A stretch of 60,484 bases of DNA, taken from an uncultured Campylobacter sp. Lineage in GTDB: Bacteria > Campylobacterota > Campylobacteria > Campylobacterales > Campylobacteraceae. The stretch lies in the NCBI RefSeq assembly GCF_938015785.1, contig NZ_CALLWC010000036.1:1-60484 (forward strand), written 5' to 3'. The position numbers and the translations under genes were made by a program. The notes beneath the pieces are model-generated. The model was not told the origin of the DNA and made no database searches. It saw nothing but the letters and a program-made list of their open reading frames with translations. Shown here piece by piece: positions 35,764-44,411 of this stretch. How positions within the stretch are numbered: the stretch's first letter is position 1; each line of letters starts with the position of its first letter.

Positions 35764-36870
35764 ATGCACGAAATTTTTCAAATTTATTGGTGGTGCGTGG
35801 TTTCGCTTCTGGGCGGAATTTTGGTTTTTATGCTCTTCGTGCAGGGCGGTCAGACGCTGCTTTTTACGCTGGCAAAGAGTGAGACCGAGAAGGATTTTAT
35901 AATAAATTCCATCGGCAAGAAATGGGAGCTCACGTTTACTACGCTCGTGATGTTCGGCGGAGCGTGCTTTGCAGCGTTTCCGCTATTTTATGCGACCAGC
36001 TTCGGCGGGGCATATTGGGCGTGGATGGCTCTGCTTTTTTGCTTTATAATCCAAGCCGTCGCCTACGAATACAGAAAAAAGCCCGATAATTTCTTGGGCG
36101 CTAAAACTTATGAAGCCTTTCTTTTCATAAACGGCTCGCTGGGCACGATCCTGCTTGGCATCATCGTCTCGACGCTTTTTAGCGGCAGCGAGTTTGCGCT
36201 GGGCGATAATAATTTCGTGCAGTGGAAAAACTCCGCTCGCGGGCTTGAGGCGTTAGCAAATCCGTTTAATTACATCTTAGGGTTTGCGCTATTTTTCTGC
36301 GCCAGAACTGGAGCGAGCTTATATTTGATGAACAATATCGCCGAGCCTGAAATGATCGCTAAGCTCAAAGCTTCGCTTAAATTTAACGCTAGCGCGTTTT
36401 TGGTATTTTTCATCGCGTTTTTAGCGTGGGTATTGCTAAAACAGGGTTACGCAGTAGGCGCTGGCGGCGTAGTAAGCCTTGAGAGCTTTAAGTATCTGCA
36501 TAACTACCTAAGTCTGCCTGCGGCGCTAATCTTGCTGCTGCTAGGTGTCGTGCTGGTGCTGGTGGGGATATTCAAAGGCGCATTTACAAGCAGCGTGCGC
36601 GGGATATTTTTCTACGGCATGGGCGTCGTATGCGCGGTAACGAGCGTATTTTTGATTCTGGGTCTAAACAACACGGCGTTTTATCCGTCAAATTTTGATT
36701 TGCAAAGCTCACTTACTTTGGCAAATGCAAGTTCGAGCCTCTATACGCTTAAGACGATGTTTTACGTGTCGTTTCTAGTGCCTTTCGTACTCGGATACAT
36801 CAGCTATGTTTGGTGCGCGATGGATGCTAAAAAGCTCGATAAAGAGGGGCTTTCAAACGAGCATTATTAG
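35764..36870 (+). CDS. cydB: Cytochrome bd quinol oxidase subunit II
   Basis: 368 residues, eight membrane helices. IYWWCVVSLLGGILVFMLFVQGGQTLLF, GAYWAWMALLFCFIIQAVAYEYRKK and NNTAFYPS are CydB landmarks. One base separates it from cydA. Confidence 0.94.
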   Translation: MHEIFQIYWWCVVSLLGGILVFMLFVQGGQTLLFTLAKSETEKDFIINSIGKKWELTFTTLVMFGGACFAAFPLFYATSFGGAYWAWMALLFCFIIQAVAYEYRKKPDNFLGAKTYEAFLFINGSLGTILLGIIVSTLFSGSEFALGDNNFVQWKNSARGLEALANPFNYILGFALFFCARTGASLYLMNNIAEPEMIAKLKASLKFNASAFLVFFIAFLAWVLLKQGYAVGAGGVVSLESFKYLHNYLSLPAALILLLLGVVLVLVGIFKGAFTSSVRGIFFYGMGVVCAVTSVFLILGLNNTAFYPSNFDLQSSLTLANASSSLYTLKTMFYVSFLVPFVLGYISYVWCAMDAKKLDKEGLSNEHY

Positions 36871-36971
36871 GCGCGCCCGCCCTAGCGCGGCTTCCGCGCG
36901 CCGTGTGGCGGCGAGAAGCTGCTCGCGTGCGCGGCACTGCGTGCTTTTGCGCTTGGTTAAATTTCATACCG

Positions 36972-36992
36972 GCGGCGCTTTTTGCGCGCCGC
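36972..36992 (+). other. GC-rich hairpin between cydB and the small ORF
   Basis: GCGGCGC (36972-36978) pairs with GCGCCGC (36986-36992) over TTTTTGC. A smaller GCGCGG/CCGCGC hairpin lies at 36885-36899. The 150-base spacer is unusually GC-rich; the hairpins may stabilise the cydAB message or lower expression of the ORF behind. Confidence 0.5.
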
Positions 36993-37019
36993 ATTTATAA
37001 AAAATTTTAAGGATTAAAA

Positions 37020-37124
37020 ATGGTCAAATCTTTAGTTTTCATCGCGATTTGGATAATCTTGCTAATCGCGAGCTATAAATTTATAAAGCTAAACATTACT
37101 TATCAAGAAAAAAGAGAGCAGTAA
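37020..37124 (+). CDS. 34-residue membrane ORF behind cydB (CydX-like position)
   Basis: ATG preceded by AAGGA seven bases upstream; product starts MVKSLVFIAIWIILLIAS and ends in a charged YQEKREQ. One membrane helix and a short polar tail, the size and position of CydX/CydS/CbdX subunits that stabilise cytochrome bd, but no clear sequence match to E. coli CydX. The ribosome site and helix make it credible; its role is inferred from position. Confidence 0.6.
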   Translation: MVKSLVFIAIWIILLIASYKFIKLNITYQEKREQ

Positions 37125-37157
37125 AAGCGTAGAAATTTTAAAAGTTTGCGTCCCGGA

Positions 37158-37185
37158 ATTTCGCTTTAAATTTAGAAAGCGAAAT
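37158..37185. terminator. Stem-loop between convergent cyd and sbmA units
   Basis: ATTTCGCTTT (37158-37167) and AAAGCGAAAT (37176-37185) form a perfect ten-base stem with loop AAATTTAG. Placed between convergent genes, it can serve both strands. Confidence 0.65.
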
Positions 37186-37216
37186 CTAGGGCCGCAAGGT
37201 GCGGGCGAAATTTTAT

Positions 37217-38185
37217 CTAGCCCTTGTAGTCGATATTTTTTTCAAACTCTTTAAGTCGCATATGGATTGAGCGCAGCTCCGTGATCGTCGTCCAGTTATT
37301 CATAAAAATACTAAAACTTCCGCGGACTTGATTAAAGGCGTTGCTCACCTGCACCAGTACGCCTAAAGTGATCGCCTGAGTAAAAATACCAGGACCGACC
37401 AAAAAGTAAGGCACTAAAATTAAAATTTGAGAAAAAGAGCGAAGCCATAGATCGAAATAACAAAGATGCAAATATAACTTGTAATAGTTATGCTTCAGCT
37501 TAGCAAACAGTCCCTCGACTTGCTCCTGCCCTCCATAGTTGATCTTGTCGTCCTCGGCTAAAACTAACTCTTTTCTAAACGCCGCTTCTACCTTTTGGTT
37601 GTCGTATTCCAGGCGCGGCAGGTACCAGCCCACTAACCACGAAATGATAAGTCCGCCGATGCTGACTCCCAGTGCGATCCATACGAGAGAGCCCGGTGTT
37701 TCGTTTAAAAAAGGTATCTTGACCTTTGCGCTAAGCTCCCAAAGCACGGGGATGAACGCGATTAGCGTTAAAATCGCAGATAGCACTCGCGAACCGATAT
37801 CTTCTAAGATGCGCGCAAAGCGAAGAGCGTCTTCTTGGATACGCTGCGAGCTTCCCTCTACGTCGTGTTCGACATTTTTCCAATATTTAAAATATGAAAA
37901 CGTAATCGCCTCGCGCCATTGAAACACCCAGAGTCTAACGACGTACCTCTCAAGAACGCCCACTAAAACTAAAGGGATGGCGATCCACAAAAATATAAAC
38001 ATCTGGTTCCAAAAATCGTCTATGGTGTGGTTTTTAGCGTCTTGAGCCAGATCGTAAAAGGAGCGGTTCCATTTATTGTATTGCACCATCAGATCCACTT
38101 CAAAAATTTGCACCAAAATAATAAAAATTAGACCCGAATAAGCAAAGAATGCGTATTTTTTGCTCTTAAAAAACGATGAAAACAT
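37217..38185 (-). CDS. SbmA/BacA-like peptide transporter
   Basis: 322 residues with several membrane helices and no ATPase domain. VQYNKWNRSFYDLAQ, VLERYVVRLWVFQWREAIT, SQRIQEDALRFARILE and FAKLKHNYYKLYLHLCYFD are characteristic of SbmA/BacA, proton-driven importers of peptides such as Pro-rich antimicrobial peptides. Length is a little shorter than E. coli SbmA (406). Nine bases behind the M16 protease gene, so the two are co-transcribed; peptide import plus proteolysis is a natural pairing. Confidence 0.85.
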   Translation of the reverse strand: MFSSFFKSKKYAFFAYSGLIFIILVQIFEVDLMVQYNKWNRSFYDLAQDAKNHTIDDFWNQMFIFLWIAIPLVLVGVLERYVVRLWVFQWREAITFSYFKYWKNVEHDVEGSSQRIQEDALRFARILEDIGSRVLSAILTLIAFIPVLWELSAKVKIPFLNETPGSLVWIALGVSIGGLIISWLVGWYLPRLEYDNQKVEAAFRKELVLAEDDKINYGGQEQVEGLFAKLKHNYYKLYLHLCYFDLWLRSFSQILILVPYFLVGPGIFTQAITLGVLVQVSNAFNQVRGSFSIFMNNWTTITELRSIHMRLKEFEKNIDYKG

Positions 38186-38194
38186 TAAGCTCCT

Positions 38195-40963
38195 TTATTC
38201 TTTCGGTTGCGCCTCTTGCGGCTTTGCATCGCTGCTTGGTTTTGGATTTAAAATCGCCGTAAATAGATGCTCGCGAAGCATCTGCGCCGCTTCCTGTACG
38301 TCCGCACTTTTTACTGCGTTCACGCGCGCCGCGTAGCTTTTTTCGTCATAGAGTGGATAGCCGTAAAGCTCGTGCGCAGTGATATTTCCAAGCCAAAAAT
38401 CATTCGTCTGCGCAGCTCTTTTGGTCGATAGAATTTGAGCTTTTTTAAAATTTGCCAGCTCGCTATCTTTTGCGCCGGAGCTTTCGATCTGTTTTAAAAT
38501 TTCACTCACGCTTGCTGCAACCGCACGGGCATCTTTCGGCTCGGTAGAAAACGATACGTTCAAGCTCGCTGCGATTTGTGGCTCACGCACATAGGCGCTA
38601 TGCACCATCGCCGAGTAAATTTGTCCGCGCGCCTCGCGGATCTGCTCGACGATGCGATTGCTTAGCACGCTTTTTAACGCTTGAAATTTATAAGTGTCTG
38701 CAAAGTCGAAATTTTGCAGCTCATAGTTTGAAAAAATCATCCGAACTTCGCTTTTATCACTATCGCCGTAGTCTTGCACAATCTCGCCGCTAGAAGTATT
38801 TAGCATCAAAGTTTTAGGTGTAGCGCTGCTTGCGCCGGACTTTAGATTGCCAATATATTTGGCTAGAATTTGTTTCGCGCGTGCAGGCTCGAAATCGCCG
38901 CTAAGCACAAAGATAAAATTTCCAGCACCTGAAAAAATTTCATCCGCATCGCGCTGTAAATCGGCAAGATTTGCGCTCTTTACGTAATCTACGCTAAGCG
39001 GCTGCTTGCGAGCCGTATCTCCCGAATATAGAGATTTTAAAATTTGCTCGCCGAATTTAAATTCCGCCGTCTCGTCTCGTAGCGCAATCGCCGAAAGCGC
39101 GTCGGTTTTGTATTTCGTAAGCGAGCTTGCATGAATTAGCGGCTCGCTAAATCTTGCGTAAAGCTCGCGTGTCATCGCCTCCAGATCCGCTCCTGCGCCT
39201 CTAAAACCGCAGTCTGCGTCATCCATCCTAAATCTTAGCTTATAATCAAATTTTGAGGTCAAGCGTCCCGCCTCGTATTCGTTTAGCTCGCCTATGGTGC
39301 CTGAGTTTAGCAGCGCAGTTAAAATTTCGCCACGAGCTTTGCCAAAATGCGCGTAGCCACCTTTTTTAACGGCTGCGAGGGCGATTTTATTTTTCTCGCT
39401 TTTAAGAGGCTTTAAAATTACCTTCGCGCCGTTTTTAAACTCCAAAATTTCAGTGCCGCTAGCGCCTTTTTGCGCTTTAAATTCCGCCTCTTTTAAATCT
39501 GCTCCCGCAAGTTGCTTGGAAGCAAGCTTCGAAGCAGCGAAATTAAACGGCACCGCTTTTTCGTAGAGCAGCTCCGCATCTTTTTGGCTAACGCCCAAAT
39601 CCTTTGCCGAGATAATCTCCGTAAATCTCGCTCCATCCGTTATCTGAGAGAAAAATTTATTAACATCCGCTAGCGTTATTTCTTCTAACGCCTTGAGGCT
39701 TAGATCGTGCTCGTCTTGCTTACTAAGCTTTACATTGCCGTTTTGTACGAAATCAAGTAGTGCCCCTATTTGCGCACTTTGTGTATCGTTCTTAAGCAGA
39801 TCGGCTTGCACTTGATGTTTAAATTCCGCCTTAACGCTATCAAAATCGTCATTGTTAAATCCGTGTTCGCGTACCCCTTTGATCGCGCTAAAAAGACTAC
39901 TTAGCGTGGCGTTGGCGTCGAAATTAAAAATATTCGCGCTTATGCTGTATAGTCTGCGGTTTTTAAACAGATCGTCCGAGCCGAAATAGGCTTTAAGCGG
40001 AATTTTAGCATTCACATTCATCGCGTCGTATCCAAGCTCCATCAGCCTCGATACGTAGGCTTGCAGCCACTCATTTTTAAGCGCACTGTAGCTTCTTAGT
40101 GGTTCATATTTGCCTGCGTAAAGCACGCTAGCGACATTAGCGCCGAGCTCGGGCTCTACGGTGCTTGCTAGCCCGCCTTCAAATGGGCGCAGGCTAAGAT
40201 CGCGCGGGATTTTTTCGCCGTGCGCAGAAAGAGAGCTAAAATTTTGCTTGATTAGGTTTTTAATCTGCTCAATGTTTACGTCGCCTACGACTATGATGCT
40301 AATGGCGCTAGGAAGGTAGTTGCGCGCGTAGAATTTTTTTAGTTGCTCGCCAGTGGCGCCTTTGATGATTTCATTTTGTCCGATCGGAAAGCGTCTTGAA
40401 AATATGGAATTAGGGTATAAATATGTAGCGCGCTTTTCGTAAAAGCGCCTCTCAAAGCCTTTTTTTGCTTCTTCTAATATGACGCCCTTTTCCTTTTGCG
40501 TTTCGTTCTCGTCAAATTTTACGCCGCCTGCATAATCGCGCAGTACCAAAAATACGTCCTTTAGCGTCTCGTCGCTTACTTGGGCTTGGATGTTGTATGT
40601 GGTGTTTTCAAAGCCAGTCTGTGCATTGAGATCGGCGCCGAATTTTACCCCCAGACGCTGCAGGGTATGGACTAGTTCGTTTTTATCAAAATGTTCGCTG
40701 CCATTGAACGCCATATGCTCGACGAAATGCGCAAGACCCTGTTCGTCGTCATTTTCATCGACACTGCCCGCGGCTACGTTTAGGTAAAAAAGCGCGCTAT
40801 TTTTCGGCACGTCATTTTTGAGGATATAAAATTTCACGCCGTTTGCCAGCTCGCCGTGCACGACGCTAGGATCGAGCTTAAGTGGCGCGTCCGGGTTGGT
40901 ATCTGCGGAGTAAAGGCTCAAAGAGCAAAGTAGGGCGGAGATAAAAAATATAAGCTTTTTCAT
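38195..40963 (-). CDS. M16 family zinc metalloprotease (PqqL/insulinase-like), periplasmic
   Basis: 922 residues with a signal peptide (MKKLIFFISALLCSLSLYSA). The inverted zinc motif HFVEH (His79, Glu82, His83), then EKGVILEEAKKGFE with the third ligand. A second, inactive M16 half starts around residue 500. Three or four M16 domains fit PqqL-type proteases. Likely acts on periplasmic peptides or imported proteins. A 9-bp minisatellite lies about 150 bases upstream of its start, inside the probable promoter region. Confidence 0.9.
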   Translation of the reverse strand: MKKLIFFISALLCSLSLYSADTNPDAPLKLDPSVVHGELANGVKFYILKNDVPKNSALFYLNVAAGSVDENDDEQGLAHFVEHMAFNGSEHFDKNELVHTLQRLGVKFGADLNAQTGFENTTYNIQAQVSDETLKDVFLVLRDYAGGVKFDENETQKEKGVILEEAKKGFERRFYEKRATYLYPNSIFSRRFPIGQNEIIKGATGEQLKKFYARNYLPSAISIIVVGDVNIEQIKNLIKQNFSSLSAHGEKIPRDLSLRPFEGGLASTVEPELGANVASVLYAGKYEPLRSYSALKNEWLQAYVSRLMELGYDAMNVNAKIPLKAYFGSDDLFKNRRLYSISANIFNFDANATLSSLFSAIKGVREHGFNNDDFDSVKAEFKHQVQADLLKNDTQSAQIGALLDFVQNGNVKLSKQDEHDLSLKALEEITLADVNKFFSQITDGARFTEIISAKDLGVSQKDAELLYEKAVPFNFAASKLASKQLAGADLKEAEFKAQKGASGTEILEFKNGAKVILKPLKSEKNKIALAAVKKGGYAHFGKARGEILTALLNSGTIGELNEYEAGRLTSKFDYKLRFRMDDADCGFRGAGADLEAMTRELYARFSEPLIHASSLTKYKTDALSAIALRDETAEFKFGEQILKSLYSGDTARKQPLSVDYVKSANLADLQRDADEIFSGAGNFIFVLSGDFEPARAKQILAKYIGNLKSGASSATPKTLMLNTSSGEIVQDYGDSDKSEVRMIFSNYELQNFDFADTYKFQALKSVLSNRIVEQIREARGQIYSAMVHSAYVREPQIAASLNVSFSTEPKDARAVAASVSEILKQIESSGAKDSELANFKKAQILSTKRAAQTNDFWLGNITAHELYGYPLYDEKSYAARVNAVKSADVQEAAQMLREHLFTAILNPKPSSDAKPQEAQPKE

Positions 40964-41109
40964 AATTGTCCTTGGATTTAAAAACTTGCGATTGTAACAA
41001 AAGCTAGTTTAAAGTATGATTTTGCGAGCTTTGTTATGGGTAAAATTTTGCCAAGGATTTGGGATTTTACTCGCGGTTTTGAAATTTTACTTGCAGAATT
41101 GAGAGGAAT

Positions 41110-41169
41110 GGAATTTTTGGAATTTTTGGAATTTTTGGAATTTTTGGAATTTTTGGAATTTTTGGAATT
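41110..41169. repeat. GGAATTTTT minisatellite (6.7 copies of 9 bp)
   Basis: Six exact copies of GGAATTTTT from 41110 to 41163 plus a partial GGAATT. It lies between the peroxiredoxin gene end and the M16 protease start. Each copy carries one GAATTT (RAATTY) site. The repeat number may vary by slippage. It reads EFL in one strand and NSK in the other, but neither frame has gene features. Confidence 0.95.
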
Positions 41170-41297
41170 CCGTCGCCGCGACTTAAAATTTTGGCAGCGG
41201 AATTTAGAAAGCTTTGCTAGCTTTAATAGCCTGCGCAAGGCTAAATTTAAACCTTACGCAGTTAGAATTTGTACGCCAGCGCGAAGAATTTTACAAC

Positions 41298-41894
41298 TTA
41301 TAGTTTGCTCGCATTTTTGCCTAGATAATCCGCGACGCCCTTAGGATCTGCTTTCATTCCTGCGTCACCTTTGTGCCAGCCTGCCGGGCAAACCTCGCCG
41401 TGCTCGTTCGTAAATAGCATCGTATCGACCATTCTTAGCATCTCGTCGATATTGCGACCAAGCGGTAGGTCGTTGATGACGGCGTGGCGGACGGTGCCGT
41501 CTTTATCGAGTAGGAAGCTGCCGCGAAGCGCTACGGCGTTGCCAAACAGCACGTCGAAGCTGCGCGCGATATCTTTTGTAATATCCGAAACTAGCGTGAA
41601 CTGCACTTTGCCGATACCGCCTGCGTTTACCGGAGTATTTTTCCATGCAAGGTGCGTAAACTCGCTATCGCAGCTAACGCCGATAACTTCGATGCCCTTG
41701 GATTTGAAATCTTGATATCTGTGATCGAATGCGATGATCTCACTTGGGCAGACGAAGGTAAAATCTTTTGGATAAAAGAATACGACCGCGCCTTTTTCGC
41801 CAATATTTTTATAGAGGTTGAAATCCTCAACTATTTCGTTGTTGCCTAAAACCGCAGTTGCCGTAAAATCAACGGCTTTGTTGGTTACTATCAT
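41298..41894 (-). CDS. tsaA: 2-Cys peroxiredoxin (AhpC/TsaA)
   Basis: 198 residues. Peroxidatic Cys49 in YPKDFTFVCPSE, supporting Thr and Arg, and resolving Cys169 in HGEVCPAGWH. Reduces hydrogen and organic peroxides. In C. jejuni ahpC is divergent from fdxA and both respond to iron, the same arrangement as here. AAGGAG precedes the ATG. No AhpF is present; thioredoxin is the likely reductant. Confidence 0.95.
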   Translation of the reverse strand: MIVTNKAVDFTATAVLGNNEIVEDFNLYKNIGEKGAVVFFYPKDFTFVCPSEIIAFDHRYQDFKSKGIEVIGVSCDSEFTHLAWKNTPVNAGGIGKVQFTLVSDITKDIARSFDVLFGNAVALRGSFLLDKDGTVRHAVINDLPLGRNIDEMLRMVDTMLFTNEHGEVCPAGWHKGDAGMKADPKGVADYLGKNASKL

Positions 41895-41928
41895 TTGTTT
41901 CTCCTTGTTAATAAAATTTATGATGGCG

Positions 41929-41936
41929 ATTATACA
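41929..41936 (-). promoter_or_regulatory. Extended -10 of the peroxiredoxin gene
   Basis: TGTATAAT on the minus strand, about 35 bases before the ATG. It lies in the 180-base AT-rich region shared with the divergent ferredoxin gene, where a Fur/PerR-type site would be expected; several AT palindromes exist but none is a convincing consensus box. Confidence 0.6.
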
Positions 41937-42074
41937 TTTTAAAACTTTATATTTGCTGAAATTTGATGAAAATTTTTATATAATAAAATTTATTTGTTCA
42001 ATAATATTAAATTTTATCATTTTTTAAATTTAGTATGTTATCATTACTCCATATTTTTTGATAAAGGAGAAACA

Positions 42075-42359
42075 ATGGCTGTAAAAATCACCGATATTTG
42101 CATAAGCTGCGGCTCATGCATCGACGAGTGCCCGGTAAATGCGATCGTTGACGATAGCGATAACCCAAGTGGCGAGGATAGCTACTATGTATATGCCGAT
42201 AAATGCGTCGAGTGCGTGGGCTACAACGATGAGCCGGCTTGCGCTAGCGCCTGTCCGACCGACGGCTGTATCGTCTGGAGCGACATCGTAGCGGGTCAAC
42301 CTAGCAGGGATAGTATAGGTGCGGATCTACGCAGCGGAGATACCCCGGTATTTGCTTAG
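42075..42359 (+). CDS. fdxA: 2[4Fe-4S] ferredoxin FdxA
   Basis: 94 residues. First cluster motif CISCGSCIDECP; second CVECVGYNDEPACASACP with the inserted loop common in Campylobacter/alvin-type ferredoxins. ATG 42075 with AAAGGAGA before it; longer open frame upstream (from 41994) is leader. In C. jejuni fdxA is iron-induced and needed for aerotolerance (literature as I recall it). Its neighbours and orientation match. Confidence 0.93.
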   Translation: MAVKITDICISCGSCIDECPVNAIVDDSDNPSGEDSYYVYADKCVECVGYNDEPACASACPTDGCIVWSDIVAGQPSRDSIGADLRSGDTPVFA

Positions 42360-42364
42360 CAGAT

Positions 42365-42394
42365 AAAATTCCGCGATCAAATGCGCGGAATTTT
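42365..42394 (+). terminator. Rho-independent terminator after fdxA
   Basis: AAAATTCCGCG (42365-42375) pairs with CGCGGAATTTT (42384-42394), 11 bp with an eight-base loop, ending in a T run. Confidence 0.85.
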
Positions 42395-42435
42395 AATTCA
42401 TTCAATCCTTAAATAAATTTTAACCTATTTTTCGA

Positions 42436-42441
42436 TACAAT
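42436..42441 (+). promoter_or_regulatory. -10 element of the ndk-rpmF-plsX-fabH operon
   Basis: TACAAT 26 bases before the ndk ATG, with TAAGGAG as ribosome site. It follows the fdxA terminator. Confidence 0.5.
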
Positions 42442-42466
42442 CCGCCTTTCACTTTAAGGAGATTAT

Positions 42467-42880
42467 ATGCAGCAAACGCTTTCTATTATTAAGCCTGATG
42501 CCGTTAAAAAGGGCGTTATCGGCAAAATTATCGATCGTTTCGAAAGCCACGGACTAAGAATCGCAGCGGCTAAAAAATTATGCCTAAGCGCCGAAGATGC
42601 GGGTAAATTTTATGAAATTCACAAGGATCGCCCTTTTTATAAGGATCTGATTGAGTTTATGACTAGCGGCCCGGTGGTCGTAATGGTGCTAGAAGGCGAT
42701 GATGCCGTAGCTAAAAATCGTGCGCTAATGGGCGCTACCGATCCGAAAAAAGCCGATAAAGGCACGATCAGAGCAGACTTTGCGGACAGCATTGACGCTA
42801 ATGCCGTTCACGGCAGCGACAGCCTAGAAAACGCAAAAACCGAGATCGCATTTTTCTTTGCAAAAAGAGAAATTTGCTAA
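42467..42880 (+). CDS. ndk: Nucleoside diphosphate kinase
   Basis: 137 residues. Transfers phosphate from ATP to nucleoside diphosphates through the phospho-His115 in AVHGSDSLENA; also TLSIIKPDAVKKG and MGATDPKKAD. Normal length. First gene of the operon. Confidence 0.96.
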   Translation: MQQTLSIIKPDAVKKGVIGKIIDRFESHGLRIAAAKKLCLSAEDAGKFYEIHKDRPFYKDLIEFMTSGPVVVMVLEGDDAVAKNRALMGATDPKKADKGTIRADFADSIDANAVHGSDSLENAKTEIAFFFAKREIC

Positions 42881-42889
42881 GAGTGCCAC

Positions 42890-43243
42890 GTGAAGATCGC
42901 TTTTGCTAAAATTTCCGCCGCGCCCGTGCCGTTTGAAATTTCGAGGGATGGACTTAAACTTAGCGGAAATTTAAAACGAAAAGACTCTAAGTTTATCGAG
43001 TGCAAAGGCGAAATTAGGGGTAAAATTCCATACATTTGCGACCGCTGCGGCAAAGAATTTGATCTTGACGTAAATGAGAGCGTGAATTTGCTTTTAAGCG
43101 AAGGCGTTTTTAACGACGAAAGGCACGAGAGCTTGGACGTTATGGAGTTTTTCGGCACCGAAGTTGATCCGGATGAAATTTTAAGAAGCGAAACGGAAGC
43201 TTTCAAAAGCGACTATTTTTATTGCGAAGAATGCAAGAACTAA
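42890..43243 (+). CDS. DUF177/YceD family protein
   Basis: 117 residues from a GTG. IPYICDRCGKEFDLDVNESVNLLL, a central acidic loop with VDPDEI, and a closing FYCEECKN-type CxxC give the YceD (DUF177) pattern with two Cys pairs. Always found before rpmF; thought to act in 23S rRNA or L32 metabolism. Ribosome site is weak. Confidence 0.85.
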   Translation: MKIAFAKISAAPVPFEISRDGLKLSGNLKRKDSKFIECKGEIRGKIPYICDRCGKEFDLDVNESVNLLLSEGVFNDERHESLDVMEFFGTEVDPDEILRSETEAFKSDYFYCEECKN

Positions 43244-43261
43244 ATTTATAAAGGAGAAAAA

Positions 43262-43408
43262 ATGGCAGTTCCAAAGCGAAGAGTTAGTAAAACTCGTGCG
43301 GCGAAAAGACGCACTCACTACAAAGTGACCCTTCCGATCCCCGTCAAATATAAAGACGGAAGCTGGAAAATTCCGCATAGAATAAACAAAACTACGGGCG
43401 AATATTAA
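43262..43408 (+). CDS. rpmF: 50S ribosomal protein L32
   Basis: 48 residues, starting MAVPKRRVSKTRAAKRRTH, the L32 signature, and rich in Lys/Arg. AAAGGAG six to seven bases before the ATG. No Cys zinc pairs, as in other Campylobacter L32. Between yceD and plsX, its usual place. Confidence 0.96.
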   Translation: MAVPKRRVSKTRAAKRRTHYKVTLPIPVKYKDGSWKIPHRINKTTGEY

Positions 43409-43412
43409 TCCG

Positions 43413-44411
43413 ATGATTTCCGTTGCTATAGACGCGATGGGCGGTGATTTCGGCTGCGAGCCGATAATAAACGGAGTCGTAGATGCGCTGCGAGAGCGTA
43501 AATTTAATGCGTTTTTGGTAGGTGACGAAGCGCAAATCAAGCCTTTTATCCCGCAAGGTTATGGGTTTGAGAAGTATATCACTTACATAGCTGCAAGCGA
43601 AGTCTTTGAGATGAAAGAAGGTGCTACGGACGCTCTCAAACGCAAAGAAAGTAGCATCTTTAAAGCGGTCGATCTAGTAAAAGACGGCACATGCAAAGCC
43701 GTGGTATCCGCAGGACACAGCGGCGCTACGATGAGTCTTGCTACGCTTCGCATAGGAAGGCTGAAAGGCATTTTACGCCCGGCGATTGCTACGCTGATGC
43801 CAAATTCCATAGGTGGTCGCACGCTTGTGCTAGATGTGGGCGCTTATGTCGATTGTAAGCCTGAGAATTTGTTTCAATTTGCGATTATGGGCGAAGCATA
43901 TGCCAAGGAGATTATGGGTTTAAACGCACCACGCATCGGCTTATTATCCAACGGCGAGGAGGATAGTAAAGGCAACGAGGTAACAAAAGAAACCTTTCAT
44001 ATGCTTAAAAAGATGCAAAATTTTATCGGTAATGTCGAAGGCAATCAAATTTTTGACGGCTCCGTGGATGTCGTAGTTTGCGATGGATTTATCGGCAACA
44101 TTATGCTAAAATCCAGCGAAGGTGTCGCAAGCGCTATCGGCAAACTTATTAAAAACGAAACTAAAAAATCCCCGATCGCCATCGCAGGCTCCATCTTGAT
44201 GAAGCGCGTCTTTAAAATTATCAAAAAAAGTACGGATTATGACGAATATGGCGGCGCGCCACTTTTAGGCGTCAAAGAATGCGTCATCATAAGCCACGGC
44301 AAAAGTACCCCGAAAGCCGTTAAAAACGCGATCTTTCAGGCGCTTAAATTTGCAGATTCTAAAATCAACTCCGCGATAGAAAGCGAAATTTCTTCAAACG
44401 AGCAAAAATGA
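43413..44411 (+). CDS. plsX: Phosphate acyltransferase PlsX
   Basis: 332 residues. Makes acyl-phosphate from acyl-ACP for phospholipid synthesis. AIDAMGGDFG, SAGHSGATMSLA, LPNSIGG-type LMPNSIGGRTLVLDVGA, and VVCDGFIGNIMLKSSEG. PlsY at 49689 takes the product. Four bases after rpmF; overlaps fabH by four. Confidence 0.95.
   Translation: MISVAIDAMGGDFGCEPIINGVVDALRERKFNAFLVGDEAQIKPFIPQGYGFEKYITYIAASEVFEMKEGATDALKRKESSIFKAVDLVKDGTCKAVVSAGHSGATMSLATLRIGRLKGILRPAIATLMPNSIGGRTLVLDVGAYVDCKPENLFQFAIMGEAYAKEIMGLNAPRIGLLSNGEEDSKGNEVTKETFHMLKKMQNFIGNVEGNQIFDGSVDVVVCDGFIGNIMLKSSEGVASAIGKLIKNETKKSPIAIAGSILMKRVFKIIKKSTDYDEYGGAPLLGVKECVIISHGKSTPKAVKNAIFQALKFADSKINSAIESEISSNEQK

Noticed and set aside
41036..41344. 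Open frame with an EFLEFL repeat
   Set aside because: Product of the 9-bp minisatellite; the rest is not protein-like and it overlaps the peroxiredoxin gene end.
41895..42074. A definite Fur or PerR box between tsaA and fdxA
   Set aside because: The region is AT-rich with several loose palindromes, none close enough to a consensus to call by eye.
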